Shown here: piece after piece, positions 1-11,537 of the stretch
Position numbering within the stretch: the stretch's first letter is position 1
How the letters are laid out: every line of letters starts with the position of its first letter
DNA from: Blumeriella jaapii
Lineage: Eukaryota; Ascomycota; Leotiomycetes; Helotiales; Drepanopezizaceae
DNA: 64,000 nucleotides
NCBI GenBank assembly: GCA_009599575.1
Contig: VWND01000078.1
Location: 682,001 to 746,000 of the forward strand
Direction: 5' to 3'
Program-made: the position numbers and the translations under genes
Notes under the pieces: model-generated
The model's database searches: none
Told to the model about the DNA's origin: nothing
What the model saw: only the letters and a program-made list of their open reading frames with translations

Positions 1-1771
1 GCGAAGCGAGGTGTGGGCCCAAAACATACCGCAAAAGTAAACACCGACCTTGGTGTTCATCTCACCCTCCAGCCCGCCCAAATACGTCGTATTTTGGATT
101 CCCTCCTTCATATCCTCAAAAAACTTCACAAAGTCCGGTCTCCCGAAATTCGTGCGTGTCTTCAACGCCGTCAGCGGGTCTGCACCAGCACCCACACTGT
201 TCAGCACGATGTTTTGCGCGGTGTCGGCATCCATCTTCTGCGTCAAATACGTATGGATGCGCAGAAACTCCTGGCCAGTCCCACCAATTCGTTGAGCGGC
301 TTCCTCGCTCTGTGACTCGAGTGAAGAAAGCAGGGCTTGAAACCACGTGAAGGACGTGGTGTCTCTGCACACCCAGATGAATTCCACACGACGAAGTCGC
401 TGCGGCGGGTTCGGTCCATTGCGCAAATGCCAAATGTTCTTGAGGATAGCGGCCCATGGTGTTACGCCGATCCCGGTACCGATTAGCACGGCGATTTCAT
501 TGTCGAAGACGTCTTCGGCGGGCGCGCCGTAGGGGCCATCGATGCGCAGCTCGGGCATGGTTTGTCCTTTCTGGAGAGCTACTTCGAACATGCCCATTTG
601 ATCGACGTCATCGTAGAGTTTGCTCTGCGAGGCTCCGGCTCCAAGGGCATCACCCAGAGCGCGCGTGAAGTCGCCGACTTGGCGGACGTGGACGGAGATG
701 TAGGGGTCGAAGGGGCAGGAGGTGATGGTGAATGGATGCCATTGGTGTTTGGAGATGGAGGGGACGTTGAGAAAAAGCCACTGGCCTGCCTTGTACTTCA
801 TCGATGGCTTACGGAATTGAATTTCCACGGCATCTGTGTGGACGTCAGCATTGCTTTAGAAACGATATTGCTGTGAATGCATCGAGTGTGAGGCTTACCG
901 TATGGATGACGGACGACTCGCACAATAGAAGTATCTCGTCTAGATCTAATCTCGCGGTAAAGTCGCTCAATCAGGTAAAAGCCACCTCCCCAGAGCTCCC
1001 ATCTCCATCCCTCATAACCGATGCAATGGTCCCAGAAATCGTCACCAGCGAATGGAGAGAAGGGGTCCGTGGTGTCTCGAACGAAGCATCCAGTGGCGTG
1101 GGTGTAGAGCCCAAGCATGAAGGGGATGAACAAGTGGTGAGTGTACCAGAACGTCTCAAAGGACTGCTGACGAATCTTGGCATGGGCGGTCGTGTACATG
1201 AGGAGCATACAAAGAAGCATGATGTGGCCGGTGATGCCTCCTGCTTGGGTGTAATGGATTTGGAGCGCTGTTTGCTTGCGGATTTGGGTTACTTCAACGT
1301 TGAAGAAGCTGCGAACTGTTAGAAGTTCTCGAGAAAATAGTGTTGGAAACGAGGGACGTACTTGACATAGTGAGCGGTTGTGTGGATGATGGTGTATACC
1401 AACATGGAGTACGCAACTTGTCGATGGAACCATTGCGACTCGTCTAGCGGGAGAAACTTGAGCTTCGGTCTAATGTATCTCAGGATATTCCTGCACATGG
1501 GCAGGAGGATCATGGCCCCATCCACGGAAAGGACAAGCCCTGCACCTCTGGACAGCCATACCGAGAACGTCAGAGTATTTAAACCCGCGAGTCTTACTTC
1601 AGTTGCTTGCTTGTACCTGGAGAATGTGAGCAAAGGCTTGTCATCCTCTCTTCATCCAGACATTGCCTACCATCCCAGTGCAAAGAGCCCAACATGCAAT
1701 CCATGGAAAAGAACATTGAATAACAATTTCATCCCCCGCGTCTGCACCTTGAATTCGCTCCAGAACCCCAT
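1..1771 (-). CDS. noxB: NADPH oxidase catalytic subunit, NoxB (Nox2) type, 3' end outside window
   Basis: This gene makes superoxide by passing electrons from cytosolic NADPH through FAD and two hemes across a membrane. In filamentous fungi NoxB serves in hyphal and infection-structure differentiation and ascospore germination. Exons are 1671-1771, 1362-1616, 899-1308 and 30-833, with introns of 53-65 nt. Splicing gives 523 codons before a GTATGT donor at 29, so the last ~25-30 residues lie outside the window. The N-terminus begins MGFWSEFKVQTRGMK, as is usual for NoxB. Visible motifs are WFHRQVAYSM and a nearby TAHYV, YTTAHAKIRQQ with WYTHHLF (heme histidines), HPFTI (FAD) and GTGIGVTPWAAILKNIW (NADPH site). 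NoxB is favoured over NoxA because of the DESQWFHRQ and SPFAGDDFW segments and GVTPWA instead of GVTPFA. The start is the first ATG in frame with the conserved N-terminus. There are no EF hands, so it is not NoxC-like. Confidence 0.9.
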
Positions 1772-2942
1772 CGTGAACCCTCTCCTAAGCTCTCCGGACC
1801 CAATTAAAAGTCGACCAGCGACGGTACTGTTCTGAACGATGCAGTCGCCGGCTTATACTGGTGACTGGCCGGGGGGGGGGAGAACGAGCGCGCTTCTAGA
1901 ATGGAACAGCGATATTAAAAAGGAGGTACTTGGGCGGCAATGGTAAAGAACGGACGACCACCAAAAAGTGAAGATCTGAGCCAGCAGGAGCAGTGTATGA
2001 TGTGTATCGTGTACGGCGAGGACGAAAGCGAGAACCCAAATCCCTTGCCACGCGCCGAGGAGAGAGGAACCCGGGGGGGTTTTACGCGATTGCGGGTCGT
2101 CCAAGGGGCTCCTTCCCAGATGGCTTTGTCGGTACTGTTGCCGTCAGTCCGAAGGCTTTCTCAGTTGTTCTACGATGTTGTAGATGTCGGAGAGATAAGG
2201 TGCGTTCCCATGAAACCTTGCCGGTGTTCCTGCGCGGCTCGAATGAGGGCCCGGGGTATCACGATTCTAGGTCGCATGCTATCTGAACGTGGACTCTGTG
2301 TGTAGCAGACGGGTTTGTGAGTTCACAACCCGGTCTCGGATCAATCCCAAATTCTGGCAATCGGATGCTTGGCCGGTGGTAGTGACAGCACGACGAGACG
2401 GGCGTTGTAGCAGCCCCCGTCGGCCGGATCGAATCTTGGTAAGGGTGGAGGTTCAAGGTTGGGGCCCCGAGCGAAGCAAGAATCATACGATTCTCCGAAG
2501 CGTACAGCGCGGGCAGAGATATAAGAATGAGGCGTTTGCCCGTGAGTTGTTGCAGAGCAAGTTGCAGTCGCAGTCGCAGCGGCGAGGAAGTTGTGCTGTT
2601 GCTTCTCCTTCTCGAACAAATACACGACGGCCTCGTGCCAGGCCGGGCGCTTGAGCCTCGCGGCGATTCGTCCAGCCAGATGTACAGGATGTACAGGCAC
2701 AGTCTTGGCCTTCTCCGACCAGAGCGACGCACCCAGTCAGGTCGCGGCAATCGTCTTGCGGAAAAGTCAACATGCACGCCGTGCCCGAGGGATCCCATTG
2801 ACGCCCTTTCTGCTTCGGTTTCGGAACTGCTTCATCGTGGCGCATCAGAGTTGTCGGACCAACATCTTCAACGGTGAAGCGGAACGGCCGGCTATAAATA
2901 GAAGACGTTTCGAAGTCAGATCCCGCCAAATGCTTGAGCAGG

Positions 2943-2977
2943 CGCTTCGAGTGCTTCGAGTGCTTCGAGCGTTCGAG
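2943..2977. repeat. 9-bp tandem repeat (GCTTCGAGT)
   Basis: Three near-perfect copies of GCTTCGAGT followed by a degenerate fourth copy. It lies about 45 nt downstream of a TATA-like CTATAAATA and directly before the GTAC palindrome array. It could be promoter-proximal, but no coding region follows. Confidence 0.7.
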
Positions 2978-2981
2978 GTCC

Positions 2982-3008
2982 TACAGTACAGTACTGTACA
3001 GTACTGTA
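2982..3008. repeat. Palindromic CAGTAC/GTACTG array
   Basis: Overlapping TACAGTAC and GTACTGTA words make a self-complementary run; the 14-mer at 2987-3000, GTACAGTACTGTAC, is its own reverse complement. Similar arrays recur at 3103-3140, 3667-3682, 11006-11052, 13455-13470, 18069-18122, 18332-18365, 19999-20035, 20390-20435, 20521-20548 and 25915-25935. All are intergenic. Confidence 0.75.
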
Positions 3009-4414
3009 GAACAGAAGTAAATACCTAGCGGAAGAAGCGACCTCGACCGTGATGGGCGCATCGAATCGAATTCATGCTCACCGCTAACAAAAGTTGCCAT
3101 GTCTGTACTGTATGTACCTACAGTACAGTACCTCCAGTACATAGCTCGGGCGCCCTCTCTTGGGGACCTCGGTGTGGCTAACGTTTGAAAAGCGAGGGCT
3201 TCCTCGGTTTGAACCATGGTGGTAGCACTGTGAGCCTCATGCCCGCCCTATCGGAGTTTGGAGAAGCAACACCTTTGAAGTATGGCGACTTTTTCTTGGG
3301 TACCCAGCAACACCCATCGTTCGTTGCTCTGCTAGGAACCTACCTACGCTGATGCCGAGGAAGATTCTCAACTTCGTTGCTGCCGCCAGGTAAAGAGGAG
3401 GAGGAGGTAATTCTGTCGTCCCGGCCTTGACTTGCCGCACTCTGCTCTGCCTTGGCTACGAAGAGGAGCAAGCTTCGCAGATTTCAAGCATCAGAGGGAT
3501 GAGCTTTGCATTGCGGTAGCGGCCCTAGGAAAGCGAGTTGATCAAGCGACAATGCGAAAGAGCCCATCGTAGATATTTGACAATGTATGACGGTGTGCAG
3601 ATGGACCATACCCTACAGAAATGACACGACGGTGGGTGTGGCGGCGAGCTGGTCCGACGGTTGACCTCCAGTACTGTACTACCTATCCATCAACTCACTG
3701 AAACTACCGTGTATCAGCATGACCTGACGGACGGGGTGGATCGTATCGCCCTCTAATGTCCGCCATCTATACCACCAGTCGACCAAAATGATGGGCGTCT
3801 CGAATGCTTTTTGCCAAAGCCAACAAGTCGGCACCGATGAGCAACGACATGAGTAAAGTGTTTGGTGAGCAACACTACTTCCCCCGTTTCGTTTGACTCC
3901 TTGCCCCCCCCCCCCCCCAGCCATGAAAATGAAGATGGTGAAAAGAGATTGTGTTCGTTCGAGGAGCAGAAATTCGCGACAGTTTGGTATGATTCGCTCG
4001 GCAGCGTCTGATGGACGCTGGGAATCAGAAGGTCTTCCATGCACTTATAATAAGATGCAGTTGTTAACTCGACACCGAGAAAAGGAACAATAGAAACCTC
4101 TCCATGAATGTTTCTCGGGCTCTGGTCCGGATCCTGGGACCCTGTATGGCATGATGACGACGCCTTGACGCCGTCGCGAGAGCCAAGATCAAGACATGCT
4201 CTGCTGCATATGCAATCAGCGTCTCTGTATCAGCGTTAGCAGAGTCATCACATCACAACCATGACGGGCCGGCGCTCACTCCCTACAGGCCCTTCTGTGC
4301 CTGTGGTTTGCGACGCAGGTCTGTGAATCGCGAGTAGAAATTGTGCAGGAGTACCGTCTCGATGACACTGCTGCGCAAAGCACCACGCATTGAACGTTGC
4401 GTGGACGAGGCTGA

Positions 4415-4450
4415 GTGGGTGGGTGAGTGAGTAAGTGAGTAAGTGAGTGA
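4415..4450. repeat. GTGA/GTAA tetranucleotide microsatellite
   Basis: A run of GGGT, GAGT and AAGT tetramers, about 36 nt. It sits between two C tracts upstream of the myosin gene. It is simple-sequence DNA and explains the serine/threonine-rich spurious frames across it. Confidence 0.7.
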
Positions 4451-4781
4451 AGTTCTTGGCGTCAGCTTTGGTTGCTCTTGGAAATTCCAAAAGTTGCCCG
4501 CCCACGGCTGCGGATCCCCTGCCCCCCCCCCCCCCAGACTCCCCGACCCCCCAACCCCACCGTAATGGACATCTGTGTTGAAACAACACAATCTCGACAT
4601 TCCAGATCTCCAACTCTCGGCACCACCTCTCCCGCCGCCTCTCGACGAGATCGATTCGCTTGCCCCCCTAAGCTCCGTACAACACCATAGCTGCGTCCCC
4701 GGCGCTCTTGCAAATCGTGGCAGCAGATCGTGGGCTGGCGCATCCGGAAGCAGGGCCTACCAGACAGGGGAAGCTCTCAAG

Positions 4782-7700
4782 ATGGTGAGTGTGCAGTCTG
4801 TACACACGCTCTCAGATCGGGTAGGCAACTGACATGTCTTCGGTTCTAGGGCATCAGTAAACGGCCCAAGGGGGACAAATCCGCCAACCCGGGTGCTGGC
4901 CGCGCCGCGGCAAATGGCAGTTCCCAACCCAATATCAGGAAGGCTGCCTTCGACACGACCAAGAAGAAGGAAGTCGGGGTTTCGGATCTTACGTTGATCA
5001 GCAAAGTTACCAACGAGGCCATCAACGACAATCTGAAGAAGCGATTCGAAAATGCAGAGATCTATGTACGGGCCCAGCATCCGACACATCTGTCCGTGGG
5101 CTGACTGGAAGCAGACATATATTGGGCATGTGCTGGTCTCTGTTAACCCCTTTCGGGATTGTATGTAAGAGTCCTGAAAGACGGGCCAGAGGTGCTGATG
5201 CGTTTGCAGTGGGAATCTACACAGAAGCCGTGCTGGACAGTTACCGGGGGAAAAATCGTCTGGAGGTCAGCGAAATCATCCTCGAGACCCAGGGCTTTCG
5301 CTAATGCTCACCAGATGCCTCCTCACGTCTTCGCCGTTGCCGAGTCTGCCTACTACAACATGAAAGCCTACAAGGACAACCAATGCGTCATCATCTCGGG
5401 AGAGTCTGGAGCAGGAAAGACCGAGGCCGCCAAACGGATAATGCAGTATATTGCAAACGTATCCGAAGGCAGCGACTCTTCGATTCAACAAACTAAAGAC
5501 ATGGTTCTAGCTACGAACCCGCTCTTGGAATCATTCGGAAATGCGAAAACCCTACGAAACAATAACTCGTCCCGTTTTGGAAAGTACTTACAATTGCAGT
5601 TCAATGCTCAAGGAGAGCCAATTGGCGCTGACATTACCAACTACCTGCTGGAGAAGTCGAGGGTTGTCGGGCAGATCCAGAACGAGCGAAATTTTCATAT
5701 TTTCTACCAGTTTACAAAAGGCGCGTCGGCCACCTACAAGCAGAACTTTGGGATTCAGGGTCCTGCGACATACGCTTACACTGGTCACTCAAAGTGTCTG
5801 GATGTAGACGGTATCGATGATCTAGCAGAGTGGAATGATACCCTTCAAGCGATGAAAGTTATCGGCTTGTCGCAAGAGGAACAGGACGAGATCTTCAGGG
5901 TGCTAGCTGCGATTCTGTGGACAGGCAACATCGGCTTCAGGGAAGACAAGGATGGCTATGCTGAAGTTATGGACCAATCCGTTGTTGATTTTTTGGCATA
6001 CCTTCTCGAGGTGGAGCCGGCCGAAGTCATCAAGGCTATCACCATCCGGATTCTCACGCCTCGAAATGGCGAAATCATTGAGTCTCCGGCAAACCCTGCA
6101 CAGGCAATGGCCACCAGAGATGGTCTTGCGAAGGCCCTGTATTACAACCTCTTCGATTGGATTGTCGAGCGTGTGAATGTTTCATTGAAAGCACGCGCAG
6201 CTACCTCCAACACTATCGGCATCCTCGACATCTACGGCTTCGAAATCTTTGAGAAGAATAGTTTTGAGCAACTTTGTATCAATTACGTCAATGAGAAGCT
6301 GCAACAGATCTTCATCCAATTGACCTTGAAGACTGAGCAGGAGGAATACGCACGAGAGCAGATTAAATGGACCCCTATCACCTATTTCGATAACAAGATC
6401 GTGTGTGACTTGATCGAGTCAATAAGGCCGCCTGGTATTTTCTCCGCTATGAAGGATGCTACAAAAACCGCTCACGCAGATCCCGCTGCTTGCGATCGAA
6501 CGTTCATGACAGCCATCAATGGCATGTCGAATCCTCATTTGACTCCTCGCCAAGGCAATTTCATCATTAAGCATTACGCTGGCGATGTTGCTTACACGGT
6601 TGATGGCATCACGGATAAAAATAAAGATCAACTTCTCAAGGGCATTCTCAATCTCTTTGGCAGTAGTCAGAACGAATTTATTCACACTCTGTTCCCCCAC
6701 CAAGTCGACCAAGATAACAGGAAACAGCCCCCTTCTGCCGGAGACAAAATTAAGGCGTCTGCAAATGACTTGGTGGCCACTCTGATGAAGGCGGAGCCCT
6801 CTTACATTCGTACAATCAAGCCCAACGAGAACAAATCGCCTACAGAATACAACGTTCCCAACGTTATGCATCAGATCAAGTATCTCGGTCTCCAAGAAAA
6901 CGTCCGCATTAGACGTGCCGGTTTCGCATATCGTCAGACCTTCGATAAGTTCGTGGAACGGTTCTATCTCTTGTCTCCGCAGACCTCCTATGCAGGAGAC
7001 TACACATGGACAGGAGATGCCAAGTCTGGGGCAAAGCAGATTTTGAAGGATACTAGCATCCCGGCCGAAGAATTTCAGATGGGTGTCACGAAAGCGTTCA
7101 TCAAGGCACCAGAGACGTTGTTTGCTTTGGAGCACATGCGTGACAGGTATTGGCACAACATGGCTATCCGAATCCAGCGAGTTTGGAGAGCATTCCTTCG
7201 GATTCGAATTGAAGCTGCTACACGCATCCAAAGATTGTGGAGAAAGAAAAGGGCGGGTGCTGAATTCCTGATTCTTCGAAATCGTGGTCACAAGATTCTC
7301 CAGGGCCGTAAAGAAAGGCGCAGAATGAGTCTTCTTGGGTCAAGACGTTTCATGGGTGACTATCTCGGTATTGCTGCCAGCAGCGGCCCTGGATCCCGAA
7401 TTCGCAACGCGGTCAACCTGCCCGCCAATGAGCAAGTCGTGTTCTCTTGTCGAGGAGAAATCCTAGAGACGAAGTTCGGCAGATCGAGTAAGCCCAGTCC
7501 TCGTATCCTGGTGTTGACGAGGAGCAAGTTCTACATCATTTCGCAACACCTCGTGAACAAGCAGGTTCAAATTGCGGTCGAGAGAGCGGTTCCTCTGGGC
7601 GCTAATAAGTTTGTTGGCACTTCGACATGTCGAGACGACTGGTTCTCATTGGGCATTGGTGCTCCTCAAGAACCGGACCCTCTGTTGAACTGCGTGTTCA

Positions 7701-8735
7701 AGACGGAGCTGTTCACACACATGTCAGATACCATGCCTGGTGGCGGTTTAAACCTGAAGATCTCAGACTCGATAGAGTATGCGAAGAAGCCCGGCAAGAT
7801 GCAGACCATCAAGGTAGTTAAGGATGCGATTACGGAGACGGACTATTACAAGAGTGGCGCAATCCATACCAAACAAGGCGAGCCCCCGAATTCTGTCTCG
7901 AGACCACTGCCGAAAGGGAAGCCAGTCCCAGCCAAGCCTTTCACGAAAGGTAGGCTCATCAAACCTGGTGGTCCTGGTGGGAGACCCTCGAAGCTTTCGA
8001 ACGGAAACAGGAATACGAGACCTGTACCCCAACAAACTGGTGCTGCCCAAGCTCGAAGTATGCCTGTGCCCCCCGCAGCCATATCGCAAGCTGCGTCTTC
8101 TACCCCCAATCACGCCCGCAACAACCCCTCAACGTCATCAGCGCGATCCGTTCCTCCTCCTCCTCCACCTGCGCCTCCTGCTGCGCCTCCGAGAGAGACT
8201 CAATATCGGGTTCTCTACGACTTTAACGGCCAAAGTGCCAATGAGATTACAGTAGCAAAGGACGAGCTTGTGACTGTCCTACAGAAGGAAAACAATGGTA
8301 AACCTCGTCTACCCCCTCTAGCACTTTACATTTAGTAACCCACTCTTAGGATGGTGGCTAGCCAAAAACCCTTCGGGTCAACAAGGCTGGGCTCCCTCTG
8401 CATATCTCAAAGAAGAAGCACCTCCGCCACCCCCCGCTCCAGTCGCCGCCCGCCCAACACCTCCCCCTCCGCCGCCCGTAGCCGCGAAGTCCAATGGTCA
8501 CGGCCCTGTAGTTCGCGCGAAACCCACTCCTCCTGCACCACCAGCAAAGCGTCCCGTACCCGGAGGGCGCAAACCCGCGCCTCCTCCAGCATCCCGCGAC
8601 TCGGCAATGAGCGTCAATGGCTCTGATAGCGGACGAAACACACCTACGCCTAGTTTTGCGGGCGGTCTCGCCGAGGCTCTGAAGGCAAGACAGAGCGCTA
8701 TGCAGAAAGGACGGGATGACGACGCAGATTGGTAG
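4782..8735 (+). CDS. myo1: Class I myosin heavy chain (MyoA/Myo3/Myo5 family)
   Basis: Actin-based motor that drives endocytosis at cortical actin patches and supports hyphal polarity. Coding exons are 4782-4784, 4850-5065, 5115-5160, 5210-5265, 5315-8297 and 8350-8735, giving 1229 residues, the usual family length. The first coding exon is only the ATG, followed at once by GTGAGT; the protein then reads [12 protein letters not shown]. The P-loop GESGAGKT lies near residues 135-142, switch II LDIYGFE near 308-314 and the relay helix follows. Two IQ motifs begin near 722, then come the basic TH1 tail, a proline-rich TH2, an SH3 domain near 1065-1120 split by the last intron, and a central-acidic C-terminus ending DDDADW, which recruits Arp2/3. 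The TEDS-site loop reads [10 protein letters not shown]360 stands at the canonical 16-residue spacing before the D of RDGLAK, with S364 close by. Which one serves as the regulatory site is not certain. Confidence 0.96.
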
Positions 8736-9660
8736 ATAGACGGTAGCTGTCCCGCGGTAACGGTAGATTTGAAGAAGGAGTTTCTATACGTATGTTTGGG
8801 GGTTAACTTGCTTAAGCGTTATGCATAGATGAGTTACACGAGTTGCTCCTTCTACTTCTATAGTTTAGTTTCTATTGGGTTGGTGAATTGGAGCCCGAGA
8901 GAAGGCAAGGCTTTAAATGTAAAAATATGATGTTTGGCTGTCCGCCTTGTGTGTAAGTGGTCTGGTGTAGGAAAAGACACATAGAAATTGATGATGTGCG
9001 TGAACTATGAATGAATGCGTTCTGTGTTTTGAGTGCTGCTCCTCTGTGAAAGATAATCCCGGCACTCGAAATAGGAGAGGGACTCTCCCCGGCTAAGCGA
9101 GGACAAGTTATCGAAAAAATATAGTGTTGATGTTATGGTGACACATTCGAATAGCGCGAATAGATAGTCGCCGTTAGAACGATCAGTCATTCTGTACGGC
9201 CTTCCCGGCAGTCAAGGCTAAGAAGAGCATAAACACCAACTGGCATTTACAATCTAGATACCGGTAGACATTCCACCGACTATGAGCTACTTGGATATCT
9301 TCCTAGTACCGTAGTAGTTCGCCGGAGCAGAGACAGCTCCGACGGCCGGGTTGTCTATTGATGATGGTCTTATTGGATGTGATTTTTCGCGTCACTTAGT
9401 TGTAATTCGTTTAAAGGTTGGTACTGTAAAGTCTCAACTTTCCAAGTGGCAAATATAGAGCGTTCTGTTTACTTGTTTCAACTCGCAGTCTGAATTCCTT
9501 GTATTCGCGAGCGAAATGTAGCACTACTGTGTTCTGCTGCCTCGGCAGCGGCATTCCCGAGCTACTGTACTGGGCCCAGCAGCTATGTAGCCTTCAGGCC
9601 GGCAAACACGAGATTGAACAGTTCAGGTAGGCAGTTGAGAGTCGTACGGAAACAACTTGT
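8736..9660. other. Intergenic, myosin 3' region
   Basis: I see no coding region. The first few hundred bases are likely the myosin 3' UTR (AT-richer, with TAAATGTAAAAATATGATG near 8912). The remainder is unremarkable spacer before the haloperoxidase relic. Confidence 0.5.
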
Positions 9661-9689
9661 GGTCCTATGCCCTGTGCAGTGTTCGACGA

Positions 9690-10890
9690 AAAGGAGCAGC
9701 TGGTGTCGATAGAAGGGGAGCATGCATTTACTGCGCCCGGCCGTGGAGATCGTAGAGAACCATGTCCTGGTCTTAACGGTGAATCACGGTTATAGTATGA
9801 GAAAGAAACCCAGATCTCAAGCTTCTTTCCGAACGAGCAGTGCTGATGTATGCGATGACAGTACAGTACCCCACAGCGGCGTGCTGACGATAGAACAAAC
9901 GATCACTGGTCTTGCCAACGCGTACGAGATGGGAGCGGATCTCGCCTTGAGTATCGCTGCCGTTGCTGATCTGTTCGATGGCGCTTTCGTGGATAACAAC
10001 GACTGGTGAGTTTGGGTCATGATGGTGATCCTCTCGGGGACTTTCTGGATCGAGTACACAGTCGAAGTCTTTAACAGGTCAATCCAGAACAACCCATAGT
10101 ACTTTGGCCCTCGATTTTCAGGTCTACTAGTGGCTCCGGGGGCATGTGAATTTGTTATGTATGTCGTAAAAGTATTCTTCTTCCATCTTATATCGACACT
10201 GCACTGACAGGCACTTAGTTGTCCGACTACAGTGGGAACGAATCGTCAGGCTATCTCAACGGTATGCTCCTCCCGTGTAAAGCATCCAAAGACTAGGCTG
10301 GTCTCTGGAGAGGTGCTATCTCCAACGAGTTCTTTTTCGTCACAGGAGACTATCCAGACTTGACCTAGACACCCGGCGAGAAAATTCCTACTCACTGGTA
10401 AAGACGCCCTCCATCTAACCAACACGATGTCACAGACGCCGTGCTGGACGTCGTCGCTGGGCGGTTCAGAGATCCTTCCGCGTTCCGTCTTGGAGGGAAC
10501 GCGAATGGTGTCAATACCTATGTTGGACTGATGGTAGGAATCGATCTTATGCCTTTCAGTCTGGTATCAACAACCACAGTATCTCTCCTCAGCGACGGTC
10601 TCTATATTTCAGCCAACCTTTGCAAGGGGAAAATTCTTGGATGTTTCGTCTTCAAGCTGCAATCTATGTACTATACAGTACCCAGAGTCGAATCTCGGCC
10701 TTAGTGGTCTTCTTTAAATCGCATTCTGGGTATGCAGCAGCTCATCGCTCGCGCTAAGTCGCCACTCATCAGTGCTTGAAGCTGTCCTGAAATTGGGCAC
10801 CACCACTTTAACTTCACCGTTTACGAAAAGTACCCGAGAGCGAACTATACGATGTACTATACAGTAGTCGACGCCAAGAATCAACTTGTG
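9690..10890 (+). pseudogene. Decayed heme haloperoxidase (chloroperoxidase family, Peroxidase_2)
   Basis: The family oxidises halides or organic substrates with peroxide through a cysteine-ligated heme; fungal members are usually secreted. Family blocks appear in order but in different frames. GEHAFTAPGRGD..EPCPGLN (9717-9777, with the heme Cys) is followed after a lost few bases by VNHGYS (9778-9800). Next come LTIEQTITGLANAYEMGADL, and ISNEFFFVTGDYPDLT then stop then TPGEKIPTHW then stop (10318-10398). DPSAFRLGGNANGVNTYVG follows (10470-10530), then ANLCKGKILGCFVF, and near 10770-10840 CPEIGHHHFNFTVYEKYP. Two or more in-frame stops and at least one frameshift break it. GTGAGT at 10006 could be an old donor, so part of the disorder may be introns. 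The order of blocks and the stops argue for a dead gene, not a spliced live one. Confidence 0.75.
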
Positions 10891-11537
10891 CCGAATGTTA
10901 CTGTGAGGGATTGCCACTCGTGTTTTTTCTTCGAAGATGGCTGAACAAAGACTGGGGGGAGAGGCAGCCTCCCCTAAGAGAGTGGGGAAAGCAAAGATCC
11001 AGCAATTGTACTGTGTACTGTACTGTACAGACAGTACTGTACAGTACCTATGTACGCGGTGTCTCTTCTGCAACTCAAATCTGCATCATTTGACACGCGG
11101 CAGCCAAGTGTAAACACTGTGTGTGTACACAAGACTAGTATTCAAGGAAACCAAATTTTCTGAACCCCGGAAGGTCTTAGACAGGACTGCGTTGCTATCA
11201 CTGTCATCTGCCAAACATTGATCCATGCTCGTACCTCGCACCAGTCACCATCATTCCGAGTCTCCGATTCACTCGGAGGAACTGGGGAAAAGGGAGGTTG
11301 CCCAAGCGAGCTTGGCGCCTTGTTTTGATCCGAGGGGGCTGGCCAACCCTCTCACCGAGTCAACACAATACAAGCCCGATGTACTCTTTATCCCGCAGTC
11401 TCTGCTACGAACTGCAACAACAACATTCTCATTCTCCGTTCTTCACCTTTGTATACAAGCTCCTGCTCCTCGGGATTACTTGTTGTCCGTGGTAATCCAG
11501 AGTGGTACATTGCAACGGGTAGCCGCCTCTCAACAAC
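10891..11537. other. Intergenic, upstream of coiled-coil gene
   Basis: No gene seen. It holds a dense GTACTGTAC array (11006-11052) and presumably the promoter and 5' UTR of the following gene. The open frame starting at 11225 runs into the real gene's leader in another frame and shows no domain. Confidence 0.5.
11006..11052. repeat. GTACTGTAC palindrome array
   Basis: Five or more overlapping TACTGTAC/GTACAGTAC words within 47 nt; of the same type as the array at 2982-3008. It could extrude a short hairpin in single-stranded form. Confidence 0.7.

Larger units (their letters stand above)
1772..4781. other. 3-kb intergenic region between divergent noxB and myosin I
   Basis: No gene is supported here. 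Several overlapping 60-180 residue open frames exist on both strands, but they are rich in R/S/P, look like no protein family, and follow simple repeats and C tracts. The region must hold both divergent promoters. It contains homopolymer runs (G 1871-1880, C 3904-3918, C 4522-4535), an orphan TATA-like CTATAAATA at 2892-2900, a 9-bp tandem repeat and GTAC-type palindromes, listed separately. Confidence 0.6.

Noticed and set aside
3190..3240. Possible tRNA T-arm (GGTTTGAACC)
   Set aside because: No matching acceptor stem, D-arm or anticodon arm at the right spacing.
6419..7291. 290-codon minus-strand frame inside the myosin gene
   Set aside because: Antisense shadow of a well-conserved motor domain; no independent protein features.
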